This document shows positions 10,450 through 19,729 of a stretch of 25,054 nucleotides of DNA, piece after piece; the stretch's first letter is position 1, and every line of letters begins with the position of its first letter. The stretch spans positions 139,968 through 165,021 of the forward strand of contig MU619305.1 in the NCBI GenBank assembly GCA_025201805.1. Direction: 5' to 3'. Source of the stretch: Parasitella parasitica. Its lineage: Eukaryota; Mucoromycota; Mucoromycetes; Mucorales; Mucoraceae. Below the pieces are notes generated by a model. That model saw only the letters and a program-made list of their open reading frames with translations. It made no database searches and had not been told where the DNA came from. A program made the position numbers and the translations under genes.

Positions 10450-11668
10450 TTAGTCTTCATCTGGGTACAATTTACATATTTTTTCCCACCATATACGTGA
10501 GTTATCTTTCAAGAATTCCTTGGTAGCAGCGCCCGCAAAAATTGCGTCAATAGACTTACGAGCAATTCTGAAAACCTCCAGCTTGCTCAATCTGAATGTC
10601 TCGGCAGCAATTCTATACTCATTAGAGCACTCTGAAAAAAATACACCTTTATCATCTGTCTATTTTATACCAAGAAAAAGAAAAAATTAGATCAAATGTA
10701 TGTATGCAACAGGCAGATATGACACTTACACAAAGACTGAAAGAATGATTATCTCGCATAAGCTGCTTGATGTGATGCTCTTCATAAGTTTTTACGGTTT
10801 TGCAAAGAACGTTTGATGTCATACAGATCTCGATAGGAATATTTTCTTCATAAATAAAGTTTCTAGACTCATCGTCCAAGAATGTGGCATGGCCTAAGCG
10901 ATCGGGCTGAATGGACAATAAAGAAAATGATTCAGGAACATTTTCTTCAATCTCATTAAAATGTAGTGTCACTGGAAACCCTTCTTGCTTTGCCCTTTCA
11001 AATGCAGGCCTTAGAGTCTCAAATAGACCTACGCTGACATCACCGCAGAGATCAATGCCCACAACACCTAGAGATCGGAATTGCATTGCTAGATCAACAG
11101 CCTCGTGTGCTTCATCCAAAGTATTACGTCGATCTATCGACACAATTAATTTGACAATGATGTCGTCTCTAGGTTCTTGAATAACAGAGGTCACTGCGGT
11201 GAGGTACGAGTGTTTGGTCATGCCTTAATGATAAACAAACAACGCATTTAATATTCCAGGAATTGAAACTCTTGTCGGCCATACCTGTTTCATCGTTCTT
11301 TCTAGGTGTTGTTCGCAATTCCAAATACTTGACATTGTCCTTTGCAAAGTCGTCAATAACATCACGAGTGGCAATACGAATACTCTCTTCGTCGTCCGTA
11401 AGCTGATAAATGAACTTGAATAGCTTAAAAAAACTATGCAAGTCGTTTAACTCGAAATGTTGTCTCTATATAAGGTAGGACAAACTTACTCGTCAATTTT
11501 ATCCAAAGAATCAGGGATTTTAAAATCGGCCAATTCAGGCTTTTCTGCTTTCTTTCTCTCGACGAGCTTTCGCATTGTATTAGGGCTTAGACTGCCATTT
11601 AAGTGAGCATGGAGCTCCACTTTGGGCAACTCAAAGCAGAATTTTTCTAAAGAAATGCCAGGAAACAT
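10450..11668 (-). CDS. Adenosine deaminase-like protein, N6-methyl-AMP deaminase type (343 aa, 4 exons)
   Basis: This is a metal-dependent deaminase of the adenosine/AMP deaminase superfamily, in the ADAL/MAPDA group that hydrolyses N6-methyl-AMP to IMP and methylamine in the cytosol. Exons are 11490-11668, 11285-11433, 10730-11223 and 10450-10659, with introns of 56, 61 and 70 nt, totalling 344 codons, close to the family length of about 350. Seen: the zinc motif KVELHAHLNGSLS (His20, His22; HLNGS is typical of ADAL rather than classical ADA), TLHFNEIEE (His197, catalytic Glu200), RLGHATFL (His221), IEICMTSNV, and CTDDKGVF (Asp276, Asp277) at the start of the last exon. All metal and catalytic residues are present. 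The ATG at 11668 follows an 18-base T run on the coding strand about 30 bases upstream. Substrate is inferred from subgroup motifs; adenosine deaminase activity is the alternative. Confidence 0.92.
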
Positions 11669-11938
11669 TTTGCTGTAATATATGAAAAATATAGAGGGGA
11701 AAAAAAAAAAAAAAAAAGGAGGTTTTAGTAAATCGAAAAGAAACTGATTTGTAGTATTTTATACTTTAGCTTCCGAGCCCTGGTTCCTGACTGACAGACT
11801 CATGTTACTACTTTCATGTCACTGCTGATGCTGCGGCTGTGCCTTTTGCATTAAACATATGAGCTACCGACAGCACTTTGCATAAATTTTAATGTCGTTC
11901 TGGGTCCTCGTTCCCTCTTATAGCGCTGCATCAGCTTA

Positions 11939-12351
11939 ATGATCATAGATTGTGTACGACAGCTTCTTCAAACCCCAATATATGGAAGATCTAATCTTTC
12001 TTCCAGAGTAGAATCGGCCAGAGATATTAACTGCACAACAGAGGCAGCCCCAAATCTTGTTGGAGATTTTCTAAATGATTTTTTGCATGAAGGTCATTCT
12101 GCTGATTATACGTTTTATACAGTCAATTGACTGCCGTTACAAGTAGCCACGAAGAGGCAATTGAGTTGATATGTCTGCTTTGATGAAAATACAATGGTGA
12201 CTATACCTATGCAGAAGATCTCTCAAAATCTCATAAGCCGCTCATCAATATGATTGATAGTAGTCTTTCAAAGCACTTCAAAAAGAATGGCTTTGGTAAC
12301 CTAGGCAACATGAAGCCTCTTTTCTCTCACAAACTGATAGTTAGCAACTAG
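11939..12351 (+). pseudogene. Possible eroded coding relic, plus strand
   Basis: Two plus-strand open stretches in different frames (11939-12130 and 12187-12351) have protein-like composition. The second reads NGDYTYAEDLSKSHKP and onward for 55 codons to a TAG. They are separated by stops in all frames and no clean intron joins them. I cannot name the family. A dead gene or transposon fragment fits, but chance open frames are not excluded. Confidence 0.25.
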
Positions 12352-12411
12352 AAAAAAGCCACTCCATCAAACGGAAGAAAGTAGCACATACCCATAACAT
12401 AAATTCTGTCT

Positions 12412-12621
12412 CTAGATCCGGGCGTGATTTTCGGTTTGTAGTCTTATTGCAGAGCAAGAAAACAAAAACCAACCTGCTGGCACGAATTCAAAATGATACT
12501 TTGCGGTCTTGTTCTCTACAGCAGCGTTCAATAATATCTCATTCGCGTCAATCTGTTTATGCTTTTCTAAATCAAACTTGTTGTCTGATAGTAGAAACTC
12601 CGGATTGATATCATTATTATG
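12412..12621 (-). pseudogene. Possible eroded coding relic, minus strand
   Basis: This is a 70-codon minus-strand open stretch with no ATG. Its first 45 codons are charged and helical in character (for example DLEKHKQIDANEILLNAAVE). Downstream, an alternative frame continues with coding-like residues (YKPKITPGSRDRIYVMG) after a gap of about 31 nt, which is too short for a normal intron. It ends immediately in front of the OSBP gene on the other strand. The family is not recognised. Confidence 0.3.
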
Positions 12622-12698
12622 TTATGACGATTCTCCCTTTTTACTTTATTTTTATTTTCCCTTCTTTTTTCTTGTTTTATTATATACAGTTTATAAAA

Positions 12699-14098
12699 AT
12701 GGCATTAGGGTTCGGCAGTAGCAACAAAGTCAACAAAAGCAAATCCTCGGATGAGGAGACTCCAAACAGCAGTGATGTCGATACACTTTCTGTCAAAAAC
12801 TTGGATACTGCCGAGAAGAGCCAATTTAAAGAATTCAAAGAGTTTTTGAAGGTCGTGATCAGTTTCACGGGCGACCTTTCGTCACTGACCTGCCCTGCGT
12901 TCTTTTTGAACGGCCTGTCTTTGCTGGAATACGGTACGTATTGGGGTGATCATCCCTCCACTTTTACTGCAATCAATGATGCAAAGACAACAGAAGGTAT
13001 GTCATGTATATATATTGAGCTATATTTGGATATGGGGGTTATTCAACCGTTGTAATTAGACCGTCTGCTGGCTATTTCTCGTTGGTTCATCTCTACACTT
13101 TATGGCAGTTACGCCTCTCGTTGTACTGACGGTAAATATGAAAAGAAGCCATACAACCCTATTCTGGGAGAACAGTTTTATTGTGATATGGGCAGTGCCA
13201 AATGTGTCTGTGAACAAGTCTGTCACCATCCACCAATCTCTGCATTTTACTTGGAGGACGAAAAAGCTGGTGTATCGCTAAATGGTCATAGTAAGTTTTT
13301 GTGTTCCATTGCGCAGTTAGAGCGTGCTACTTTGCTCGTGGCGCTCACGTTTTGTCAATTACCCCACCCGCGATAGGTGGTCAAAAGTCTAAATTCAAGG
13401 GCACCTCCATCAAGGTCGAACAGGTTGGTAGGGCTGTTTTATACCTTAAAAATTTTGATGAGCAGTACATGATTGATTTTCCCGACCTCCTGATCCGTGG
13501 CGTATTAACTGGTGGTGCATATATTGAGCTGGGCGGCTCTTGTACCATCATTGGGTCCAACGGGACAAAGGCTGTCATTGAGTTTGTCCCCAAGCCTTGG
13601 TTTGGCGGTGAGTACAATCATATCAAGGGCTCTCTTTATGCTGGCAGTAAGCTATGTTACAATTTATCCGGCCGTTGGAGCCATCAATCCTTCTACAACG
13701 CACCTAGCAGCGACTCTAGTGCCAAGAAGGAGCTTTTGTTTGATGCTGAGGCTGAATCCATGGCGGATCGTGTTACTGCTCCTGTGGAAGAGCAAAGTGA
13801 ATTGGAAACCCACAAGATCTGGGGTCCTGTTTCCGAGGCGCTCAAAGAAAAGAACTACAAGACTGCTAATGCTGAAAAATCAAAGATTGAAGAATGGCAG
13901 CGTGGAATTCGTAAAGAGCGGGAGGAAAAGAAGGAAGTTTGGGAGCCTAAATTGTTTGTTTTTGAGAAGGACATTGATGGGCCCAAGGGTAATGAATATC
14001 AACAAAAGATGGCTGATTTAAGAAAGAATATTGAATCTAAACACCACTTGGATTCTGGTGCTTGGACATACAACAAATCTCTTCATCTGCGCAAGTAA
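12699..14098 (+). CDS. Oxysterol-binding protein, short Kes1/Osh4 type (416 aa, 3 exons)
   Basis: This is a lipid-transfer protein of the OSBP/ORP family that exchanges sterol (or another lipid) for PI4P between membranes at ER contact sites or the Golgi. Exons are 12699-12996, 13060-13290 and 13377-14098, with introns of 63 and 86 nt, totalling 417 codons. It consists almost only of the lipid-binding ORD, with no PH or ankyrin part, matching the yeast Osh4-7 class. Seen: KPYNPILGEQF, the family fingerprint as EQVCHHPPISAF with the PI4P-binding His155-His156 (Ser of the usual EQVSHHPP is Cys here), NGHSGQKSKF across intron 2, KPWFGGEYNHIKG, and a charged C-terminal helical part with WQRGIRKEREEKKEVWEPKLF. 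The first about 30 residues are Ser/Lys-rich and low-complexity. The start ATG is the only in-frame one before the conserved region. Confidence 0.94.
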
Positions 14099-14214
14099 AT
14101 ATAGTGGTATAAAAGTGCCTTTACGTTTATGTTGGTTTTCTTTTGGTCAAATCAAAAATTAAAATTCGGACACATTTAGACTACCTTTTTTGTACAACCA
14201 AAAAGGGATTTAAG

Positions 14215-14361
14215 ATGTCTTACAACTTTTTTTGGACAAACTAGAAAGTCCCTGTGGAAGGGAATAGAAGATCAGTTGACCCTCTGGTAAAGAGTCAGTC
14301 TTTCCGCAAGATCGACCAGTATCGCAAATTGCTTGTCGTAAATCAAAAGACAAGAATGTAA
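14215..14361 (+). pseudogene. Possible small broken ORF with one internal stop
   Basis: An ATG at 14215 opens a 48-codon plus-strand frame interrupted only by TAG at 14242-14244 and ending with TAA at 14359-14361. The part after the TAG is basic and protein-like (RRSVDPLVKSQSFRKIDQYR). It lies 116 bases after the OSBP stop codon. It could be a relic or chance; the TAG sits in an AAACTAG context that could also be a splice acceptor. Confidence 0.2.
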
Positions 14362-15040
14362 GGGTTATGACCAAATACATTTTTTGAAAGACCAAAAAAG
14401 ATAGTATAATCGTAAATCTGCCAATAACAAAAGATTTTGAAGTGTACATATCGAAGATAGCTAGACAAGGAAAGCTAAGGAATTCGGTAAAAGATTTGAT
14501 TTGGTTTTTTGCCTTTGTCTCTGTGTTGATCTCGGGTTAGGATATTTTGTTTGCGCTTTATCTTGAAAATCCCAAGTAGAAATAATAATATTCTTGACGC
14601 TTGTAAGTCGACATTTTAGCATACTCTCGCCTCTAAACAGCTCTTAACAAATAACGACGGGAATAATAATAATAACAGCCACAAAACGCATATAGCAATA
14701 TTGATTATATGCTATTTTTTCATTGCCATTATCACACATTGAAATTTTTGTACCTAGGGTACGTCTCTATGGCATCATAAATACGTTTTGCGACACTTCT
14801 CTTGGACGGCATGATTAGATGATTATTACCAAAACAAAAATATACTTGGGAGGCTAATAATGATGATGTTTAGGATCTGTTCACCCCACCCACTCTGGTG
14901 ATGTTTGCACCTTCGCTAAGCTACGGTAGTAATCGACCTTTGTTTACGCGGGGTCCACCTCGCTATGTGAGGCTGCCAGTCTCCAAACTAAATGAAATTT
15001 TACTGTTTTCAAGTGTATATGTTGTCATACTTACCACACA

Positions 15041-15212
15041 GTTATTATAGCGACCGTTTCTGATCGAATACAAGGTCGAATATCACCGATTATTCTACAA
15101 AGAAAATAGGAGCAATCATGTTGTATCCATAGAATAACCATGGTTACGGTAATATTTCATTTCAGTTGTCATGGCAACCGTTCCTGATCGGATCCAAGAC
15201 TAAATGTCACCG
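15041..15212 (+). repeat. Diverged 48 bp direct repeat pair
   Basis: Copies at 15041-15088 and 15165-15212 align without gaps at 36 of 48 positions, with a 124 bp period. Eleven of the twelve differences are transitions. Each copy begins with an X-box-like sequence and a further palindromic site lies between them. Confidence 0.8.
15134..15178. promoter_or_regulatory. X-box-like (RFX-type) palindromic sites
   Basis: ATAACCATGGTTAC at 15134-15147 contains a perfect 12 bp palindrome. GTTGTCATGGCAAC at 15165-15178 differs by one base from the RFX X-box consensus GTNRCC-AT-RGYAAC. A decayed third version, GTTATTATAGCGAC, is at 15041-15054. RFX proteins in fungi include yeast Crt1/Rfx1. The sites lie 360-490 bp upstream of the Swc5-like start codon. 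Binding is inferred. Confidence 0.5.
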
Positions 15213-15534
15213 CATAACAATGTACTCATATTTTTTTTTTTTTCTTTTTTTTTAATATATTAGATTTAGACCAACGTAAAACTTATCCAAGTTGATTATA
15301 TTTCTTGGGTTCATAGTGAGGTCTTCTTCTATAGCTCTGTCTTCCGAAAGATGTACATTTTAAGCCCTGGGACCACGAAACTAACTTGCCAACTTACTAA
15401 CTCCCTAATCATTTTACAAAAGTCAGATATTGCATTAAAAACCCTAGTCTCGACGGGGGCAGATGTGAGATTCTTTTTTTTTTTTTTCTTTATTTCTCTC
15501 TCTCTCTGTTGTTCGTAAATTGATAGCATCAACC

Positions 15535-16272
15535 ATGTCGAGTTTAAAAGATTTCTATAATAATCCAGAGGTGGAAGAGGAAGAGGATTCTGAAGATGAT
15601 GAAGATTTTGTTCCTGATGGTAAAAAAAAAAAAAGAATAAAAAGAATAAAAAGAATTTAACAATTTTCCTGAACGATAGAAAACGAAAGCGATGATCAAG
15701 ACTTGGCAGAGGACGATGACGATGATGAGGACGAAGAGAATAAAAAACGTCAGGTTAAAGGAAATGATAAGGGCAAAAAACGAGAGCTCTCAGAACCAGA
15801 GTAAGAAAACTGATAAAGGTGGATGGTTTTCAAGTGATGTTGATTCTTTCTTTTTTATAGAGAAGATGAAAGCACAAAAAAATCTAGAATTGATGCAATT
15901 TGGGCTGATATAAACCAACCGAAAGCGTTACCAGCATTAAAGCCTGAAGTAGCAGCACCAGCAAGCGCAACAACAACATCGACAACGACCGTCATTGATA
16001 AAAAGGAAACAAAAAAGCCCATATCCCCATTACAGCAAAAGCGACCCAAATCGCAATTATCTTCGCTAGTGTCAAAATACAACATCAAGGAGCCAAAAAT
16101 GAACACATTGGAAAAGAGCAAATTAGATTGGCAAGGCTATGTTGACAGAGAAGGGATCCGTGATGATTTAAAGTACAAAAATAAAGACGGTTATATGGAA
16201 AAAGTGGCATTTCTCCAGCGCGTAGATGACAGACGATTGAACCAGTTGAAACAAGGACAGAAGAAAAAGTAA
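15535..16272 (+). CDS. SWC5: Swc5/CFDP1 BCNT-domain protein, SWR1 complex subunit (205 aa, 3 exons)
   Basis: This is a nuclear subunit of the SWR1/SRCAP remodeller, which exchanges H2A for H2A.Z; Swc5 binds H2A-H2B dimers through an acidic N-terminal region. Exons are 15535-15619, 15680-15800 and 15861-16272, with two 60-nt introns, totalling 206 codons. Seen: an acidic N-terminus including EEEEDSEDDEDFVPD, which fits the DEF/Y-type histone-binding motif, then a second Asp/Glu tract, a Lys-rich segment, a Thr/Ala/Pro-rich linker, and the C-terminal BCNT-C domain: LEKSKLDWQGYVDREGI, KDGYMEKVAFLQRVDDRRL (residues about 150-195). It is shorter than yeast Swc5 (about 300 aa) because of the linker. 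The start codon follows a CT-rich leader. Confidence 0.93.
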
Positions 16273-16666
16273 CGTGCTCGTTGTACCGATTGGCCATTGG
16301 ACCCGCTGAATATCACAGCTCAGAGCATTTACATCATGTAACCATGTTTCTTGGCGTATTTTTTTTTATTTTTATTTTTTATTTTTTTACGTACAAGACA
16401 TGCAACAGTCGCTTTGATTAGAAACATGTCAAGTTGAAATCTTATAAAAACCACAAAGTTTCTTTATATGTATGCATCCACCCATCATCATTTTATTGAT
16501 GTAACCGAACGCATGTCTTAAAATAGACAATTAAACATTTATATCTATTGTGGTGTAAGACTATTAAAAACCCCTCATCAAAAAAAGAGATATATCAGGT
16601 TTTGTTAATTTGATTTCCTCTTCCTTTTTTCTTCTTGTATATCCAACATCTGCAAACCCTTTATAC
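16273..16666. other. Intergenic between the Swc5-like and GH9 genes
   Basis: These 394 bp must hold the 3' end of the Swc5-like transcript and the GH9 promoter. A/T-rich with T runs near 16360-16390 and a CT-rich segment (16610-16640) just before the GH9 start codon. No further gene is seen. Confidence 0.6.
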
Positions 16667-18547
16667 ATGGTCCGCCCAACTTCAATACTTTCTAGTAGTA
16701 TTGCTATAGTTGGCATTCTCACATCCACTGCCATTGCGGTTGATCAGCCCACTGCTGATGGCCCTTCAAATCCTCCTGGCGTCACAGGAAATGTACATTA
16801 TGCAAATTTACTAAATAACTCACTGTGGTTCTACGAGGCTCAACGCAGTGGCCGCCTACCGTCAGATAATCGAGTGCCATGGTATGAATGCTAAACAATT
16901 CAGCTCGGGTTATGACACATCGCTGTTATTTCCCGACACAACAGATAGACAGATGCACTAACATGGACATTCAATTAGGCGTTCGGACTCTGGCTTGCAA
17001 GACGGCAGCGACAACAAAGTCAATCTAACAGGCGGGTATTACGATGCCGGGTAAGTGTGGGCTAATTATAGCTAATTATGGCAAATTATGGCAAATTATG
17101 GCTTGCTAACACAACTTGTCATGAACAGTGACTATCTGAAGTTTTCTTTGCCATTGTCCTACACACTAACAACCATTGCGTGGGGTGCTGCTCAATGGTT
17201 TGACGGATATCAGAAGGCAAACCAAGTTGGCTATCTCAAGGAGATGCTAAAATGGGGCACAGACTGGGTAATGAATGCTCATCCGGACGCCGACACGTTT
17301 TACGTCCAAGTAGGCGACGGCAATGTTGATAACAACTATTGGGGTAAGCTGGCAATGTCTTGTGCAAGACAGCTATTTTTAACCCGAGTGACACTGTAGG
17401 TCCCGATACAGACATTCCAACGCCTCGCCCTTCCTATCAAGTGAACAGAACGGCGATCGGTACGGACGCTGTCGCCATATCTGCCGCTGCATTGGCTTCA
17501 GCCTCTTACCTGTTTCGGAACAGTTTAAACGACACAGCTTACGCTGACACACTGCTGAACAAAGCATCATCACTCTTTAGCCTGGCCGATACTGCTCAGC
17601 CTCGCAATGTCTATGTCAATGCAGTTCCTGCTATTGCAGACTTCTATGCAACCAACAACTACACCAGCCAGCTCACATTTGCCGCGCTTTGGATGTACAA
17701 GGCATCGGGAAACGAGACGTACAAAACCATGGCATCCAATTATTTTGATCAGTTCAACCTGGCTAGTGCCCCTATCAGTGTGATGGATTGGAGCGATCAA
17801 ACAAATGGCGTGTTTGTGCTCGGTGCTGAGCTCGATTCGAGTAATACAAAGTATGCAACGGCTGCCAAGAAAGTACTGGATGCCATCATCAATGGCAATT
17901 CAGGCTCGCCTTGCAGTTTCACCAACGGCGGCTTATTGTGGTGCGACGGCTACAGTGACGAAAACTCGCTTGTGCCTGCTCAGGATATGGCCTTTTTGGC
18001 ACTGCTGTACAGTCAACTGGATAACTCTAAATCCGGTGCATACACAAAGTTTGCCACCAGTCAAATCGACTACATGCTCGGTAACAATTACATGCTTACG
18101 CCCTATGTGTGCGGTATCCACATGAACTCTCCTCGTAATCCCCATCATGCCGGCGCATCTGGTGGCACTGACATTGCCAACATTGATTCATCGCCGCCAG
18201 AAGAAAAGTACCTGCTGTACGGTGCTGTTGTAGGTGGGCCTGACAAGGATGACAAATTCTATGATATTCGCGATGATTATGCTCAAACCGAAGTGGCTCT
18301 AGACTACAACGCTCCCTTTCAAGGTTTGGTGGCTCATCAATTGAGCACAGGCGCATCAGATCCTCCCTATGTTACCATCACAACGCCTAGACCTTATGTC
18401 AGTCGCACATCCAAACTCCCTGGATGGCTCATTGCGGTTATCGTTATTTGTGTCATCTTTGTCGTTGCTCTCACAGCTTATATCTGTTGGTGGAAACGTG
18501 GATGTGGACTCTGCCGCAGAAGATACGATAAAGCTGTATCTGCTTGA
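16667..18547 (+). CDS. GH9 endoglucanase-like ectoenzyme with C-terminal membrane anchor (549 aa, 4 exons)
   Basis: This is a glycoside hydrolase family 9 protein; family members are inverting beta-1,4-glucanases. Exons are 16667-16881, 16979-17050, 17129-17343 and 17400-18547, with introns of 97, 78 and 56 nt, totalling 550 codons. Seen: a signal peptide (residues 1-24, ending STAIAVDQ), the catalytic Asp pair in GGYYDAGDYLKF (Asp94, Asp97), NNYWG..TPRPSYQV, the second GH9 signature FYDIRDDYAQTEVALDYNA with acid Glu465, which fits the PS00698 pattern exactly, a transmembrane helix at about 509-530, and a short basic Cys-containing tail. The His motif is NPHHAGAS (416-417), lacking the Arg of the usual H-x-R signature. 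The catalytic domain would face outside the plasma membrane, so wall glucan or substrate trimming fits better than free secretion. Actual substrate is unknown. Confidence 0.92.
17061..17100 (+). repeat. Four tandem decamers in GH9 intron 2
   Basis: GCTAATTATA, GCTAATTATG, GCAAATTATG and GCAAATTATG lie head to tail, followed by GC and the probable branch point CTAAC at 17105-17109. The repeat fills about half of the 78-nt intron and its CTAAT cores resemble branch points. Confidence 0.9.
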
Positions 18548-19235
18548 TGCAAATTTTATTTCCTTTTTACCGTCTTGTATAAATACTTTAAAAACCGTGT
18601 ACAGTACTATTTTTATCAGTTTTATTCTAATGCAATTGTAACTTGTGAAATTTATCCTGCGCACTGTTGTAAATCATTGACCATCAACATAGATGAAGCG
18701 ATGCTTATATTATGACGAGATTTACCTTGAGAGTGAGACTCCATTTTAATCAATATTTCGTCCAATGTTAAAAACCCCTTGTCGAATTTATAGCTGGTGG
18801 TTATTGCATTTGTACTTATTGCCTATATCCGGAAGAATACTTTTACAGGCGGTTTGTGTTACCATACGATCTATTTATGAAATCCTCGTTGACTTGCCTC
18901 AGCCTCTTAAAATCATGGATATGAGATTCCACCTGCAAGATGTCACCAATATGCGGCATATTTTCCTTGTAACATTAACACAAACGAATAGTCTCAAATT
19001 AAGTTGCGATATTTAGAAACAAAACATGCAGAGAAAAAACCCCTCTAGGTCAAGTTTTCCCCAGTCTAAAACACCATTTGAACGCAAAGAATGTAATGTC
19101 ATGTACGTGAATCAATCACAACCCGGCTTAAAAATCCTTTGAAACCTTATTCCTTACGTGTATTACGTTGAATAGATTTTTGACATTTTTAAAATAGCAA
19201 TTTATTACATATTTGAGCGTGCTTGGATAGTTGGT
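18548..19235. other. Intergenic between convergent GH9 and microprotein genes
   Basis: A/T-rich DNA with 3' end sequences of the two convergent flanking genes. A minus-strand TATAAA near 18786-18793 precedes an ATG at 18744 that opens only a 30-codon frame, which is too little to call a gene. A plus-strand 83-codon frame at 18765-19016 has no supporting features. Confidence 0.55.
19201..19206 (-). terminator. Poly(A) signal AATAAA, microprotein copy 1
   Basis: Exact AATAAA on the minus strand, 30 bases past the stop codon of copy 1. Confidence 0.5.
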
Positions 19236-19400
19236 TTAACCGCTCATAACCTCTGGTGGAAGAGACAAGAGCATTGCTATTGCAGCGCCACTTAATACAA
19301 ACACAATCGCAAAAATCACACAGACATTTTTTACGCATTTTTCGTCTCCTTTGAGTTCATATGCTACCATGTTTTGAAATCGTTCTTCATCGTCTGCCAT
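19236..19400 (-). CDS. Single-pass membrane microprotein, copy 1 (54 aa)
   Basis: Not a family I recognise. The product has an acidic N-terminus (MADDEERFQNMVAYELKGDE), a short basic/Cys segment, one hydrophobic helix (about 27-46) and a short tail ending LSLPPEVMSG. It resembles copy 2 in N-terminal MAD-acidic start, helix position and the LSLP-x-EV end. An in-frame ATG at 19508 exists, but it lies directly beside the TATA box (19510-19516), so transcription should start downstream of it and the ATG at 19400 is preferred. The 5' flank shares sequence with copy 2 (CTTC.TCGTCTGCCATTG across the start on the plus strand). A minus-strand AATAAA lies at 19201-19206, 30 bases after the stop. Membrane insertion is inferred from hydrophobicity. 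Confidence 0.7.
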   Translation of the reverse strand: MADDEERFQNMVAYELKGDEKCVKNVCVIFAIVFVLSGAAIAMLLSLPPEVMSG

Positions 19401-19509
19401 TGTTTCTTGGATTGAGTATGAGTGGTAGAATGGGATTATATAGTTTTGTTTGTAAAGTACGAAATTAATAATAAATTGGTGGGCTTTTTTTTTTCTCAAG
19501 ATCTTCATA

Positions 19510-19516
19510 TTTTATA
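19510..19516 (-). promoter_or_regulatory. TATA box (TATAAAA), microprotein copy 1
   Basis: TATAAAA on the minus strand about 110 bases upstream of the chosen ATG. The same heptamer lies at similar distance in front of copies 2 and 3. Confidence 0.65.
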
Positions 19517-19614
19517 GTTTGTCAAAATCAACTAAAAGAACAAAGAATCTTGAAGAAACATAACGATATACTGACAACATTATGGATCTTTGTTCGAAAG
19601 AGCATTACATCACC

Positions 19615-19729
19615 ATTGCTTTGACCACAGCTGCTAGCCTTCTATTATAAAAGTACTGCTCTCCTGTAGAACAATAAACAACAAAAAGATCGAGATATGC
19701 ATGCAGAAAAAACTCAAGTTAAGCTCTTT
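19615..19729 (-). promoter_or_regulatory. Conserved upstream blocks, microprotein copy 1
   Basis: Two blocks are shared with copy 2. The 16-mer ATTGCTTTGACCACAG (plus-strand reading, 19615-19630) is identical in both and sits about 100 bp upstream of the TATA box. A second block at 19709-19729 (CTCAAGTT..AAGCTCTTT core) matches copy 2 except for one inserted base. These look like duplicated promoter elements. Confidence 0.6.

Larger units (their letters stand above)
11669..12698. other. Divergent intergenic region with coding-like relics
   Basis: This 1 kb stretch lies between the divergent deaminase and oxysterol-binding protein genes and must hold both promoters. It contains an A18 run at 11700-11717 and several short open frames that read like real protein but lack starts, splice sites or continuity; these are listed separately. 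Just before the OSBP start codon is a T-rich tract ending in TATATACAG, which could be the acceptor of a 5' UTR intron. Confidence 0.5.
14099..15534. other. Long intergenic region upstream of the Swc5-like gene
   Basis: No complete gene was found in this 1.4 kb. It holds a possible broken small ORF at 14215-14361, an (AAT)n stretch near 14660, a GC-richer patch at about 14880-14990 with a CCTCGC/GTGAGG hairpin, a diverged 48 bp direct repeat with X-box-like sites at 15041-15212, long T runs near 15230-15255 and 15475-15490, and a CT-rich leader immediately before the Swc5-like start codon. Confidence 0.6.

Noticed and set aside
14210-14449. 79-codon minus-strand open frame
   Set aside because: It lies opposite a more protein-like plus-strand stretch and shows no recognisable motif.
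14858-14990. C/D-box snoRNA candidate (ATGATGA at 14858, GTGATG near 14898)
   Set aside because: No CTGA D box and no terminal stem were found in the right place.
15041-15088. tRNA-like or Pol III promoter signals in the 48 bp repeat
   Set aside because: The A-box and B-box resemblance is weak and no cloverleaf with an acceptor stem can be formed; the X-box reading explains the conserved core better.
18714-18744. Small minus-strand gene after TATAAA near 18786
   Set aside because: The frame is only 30 codons, hydrophilic, without a membrane helix or poly(A) signal, and does not resemble the neighbouring microproteins.
19401-19508. Upstream in-frame ATG (19508) for microprotein copy 1
   Set aside because: It lies two bases from the TATA box, so it would be upstream of the expected transcription start, and copy 2 has no matching extension.
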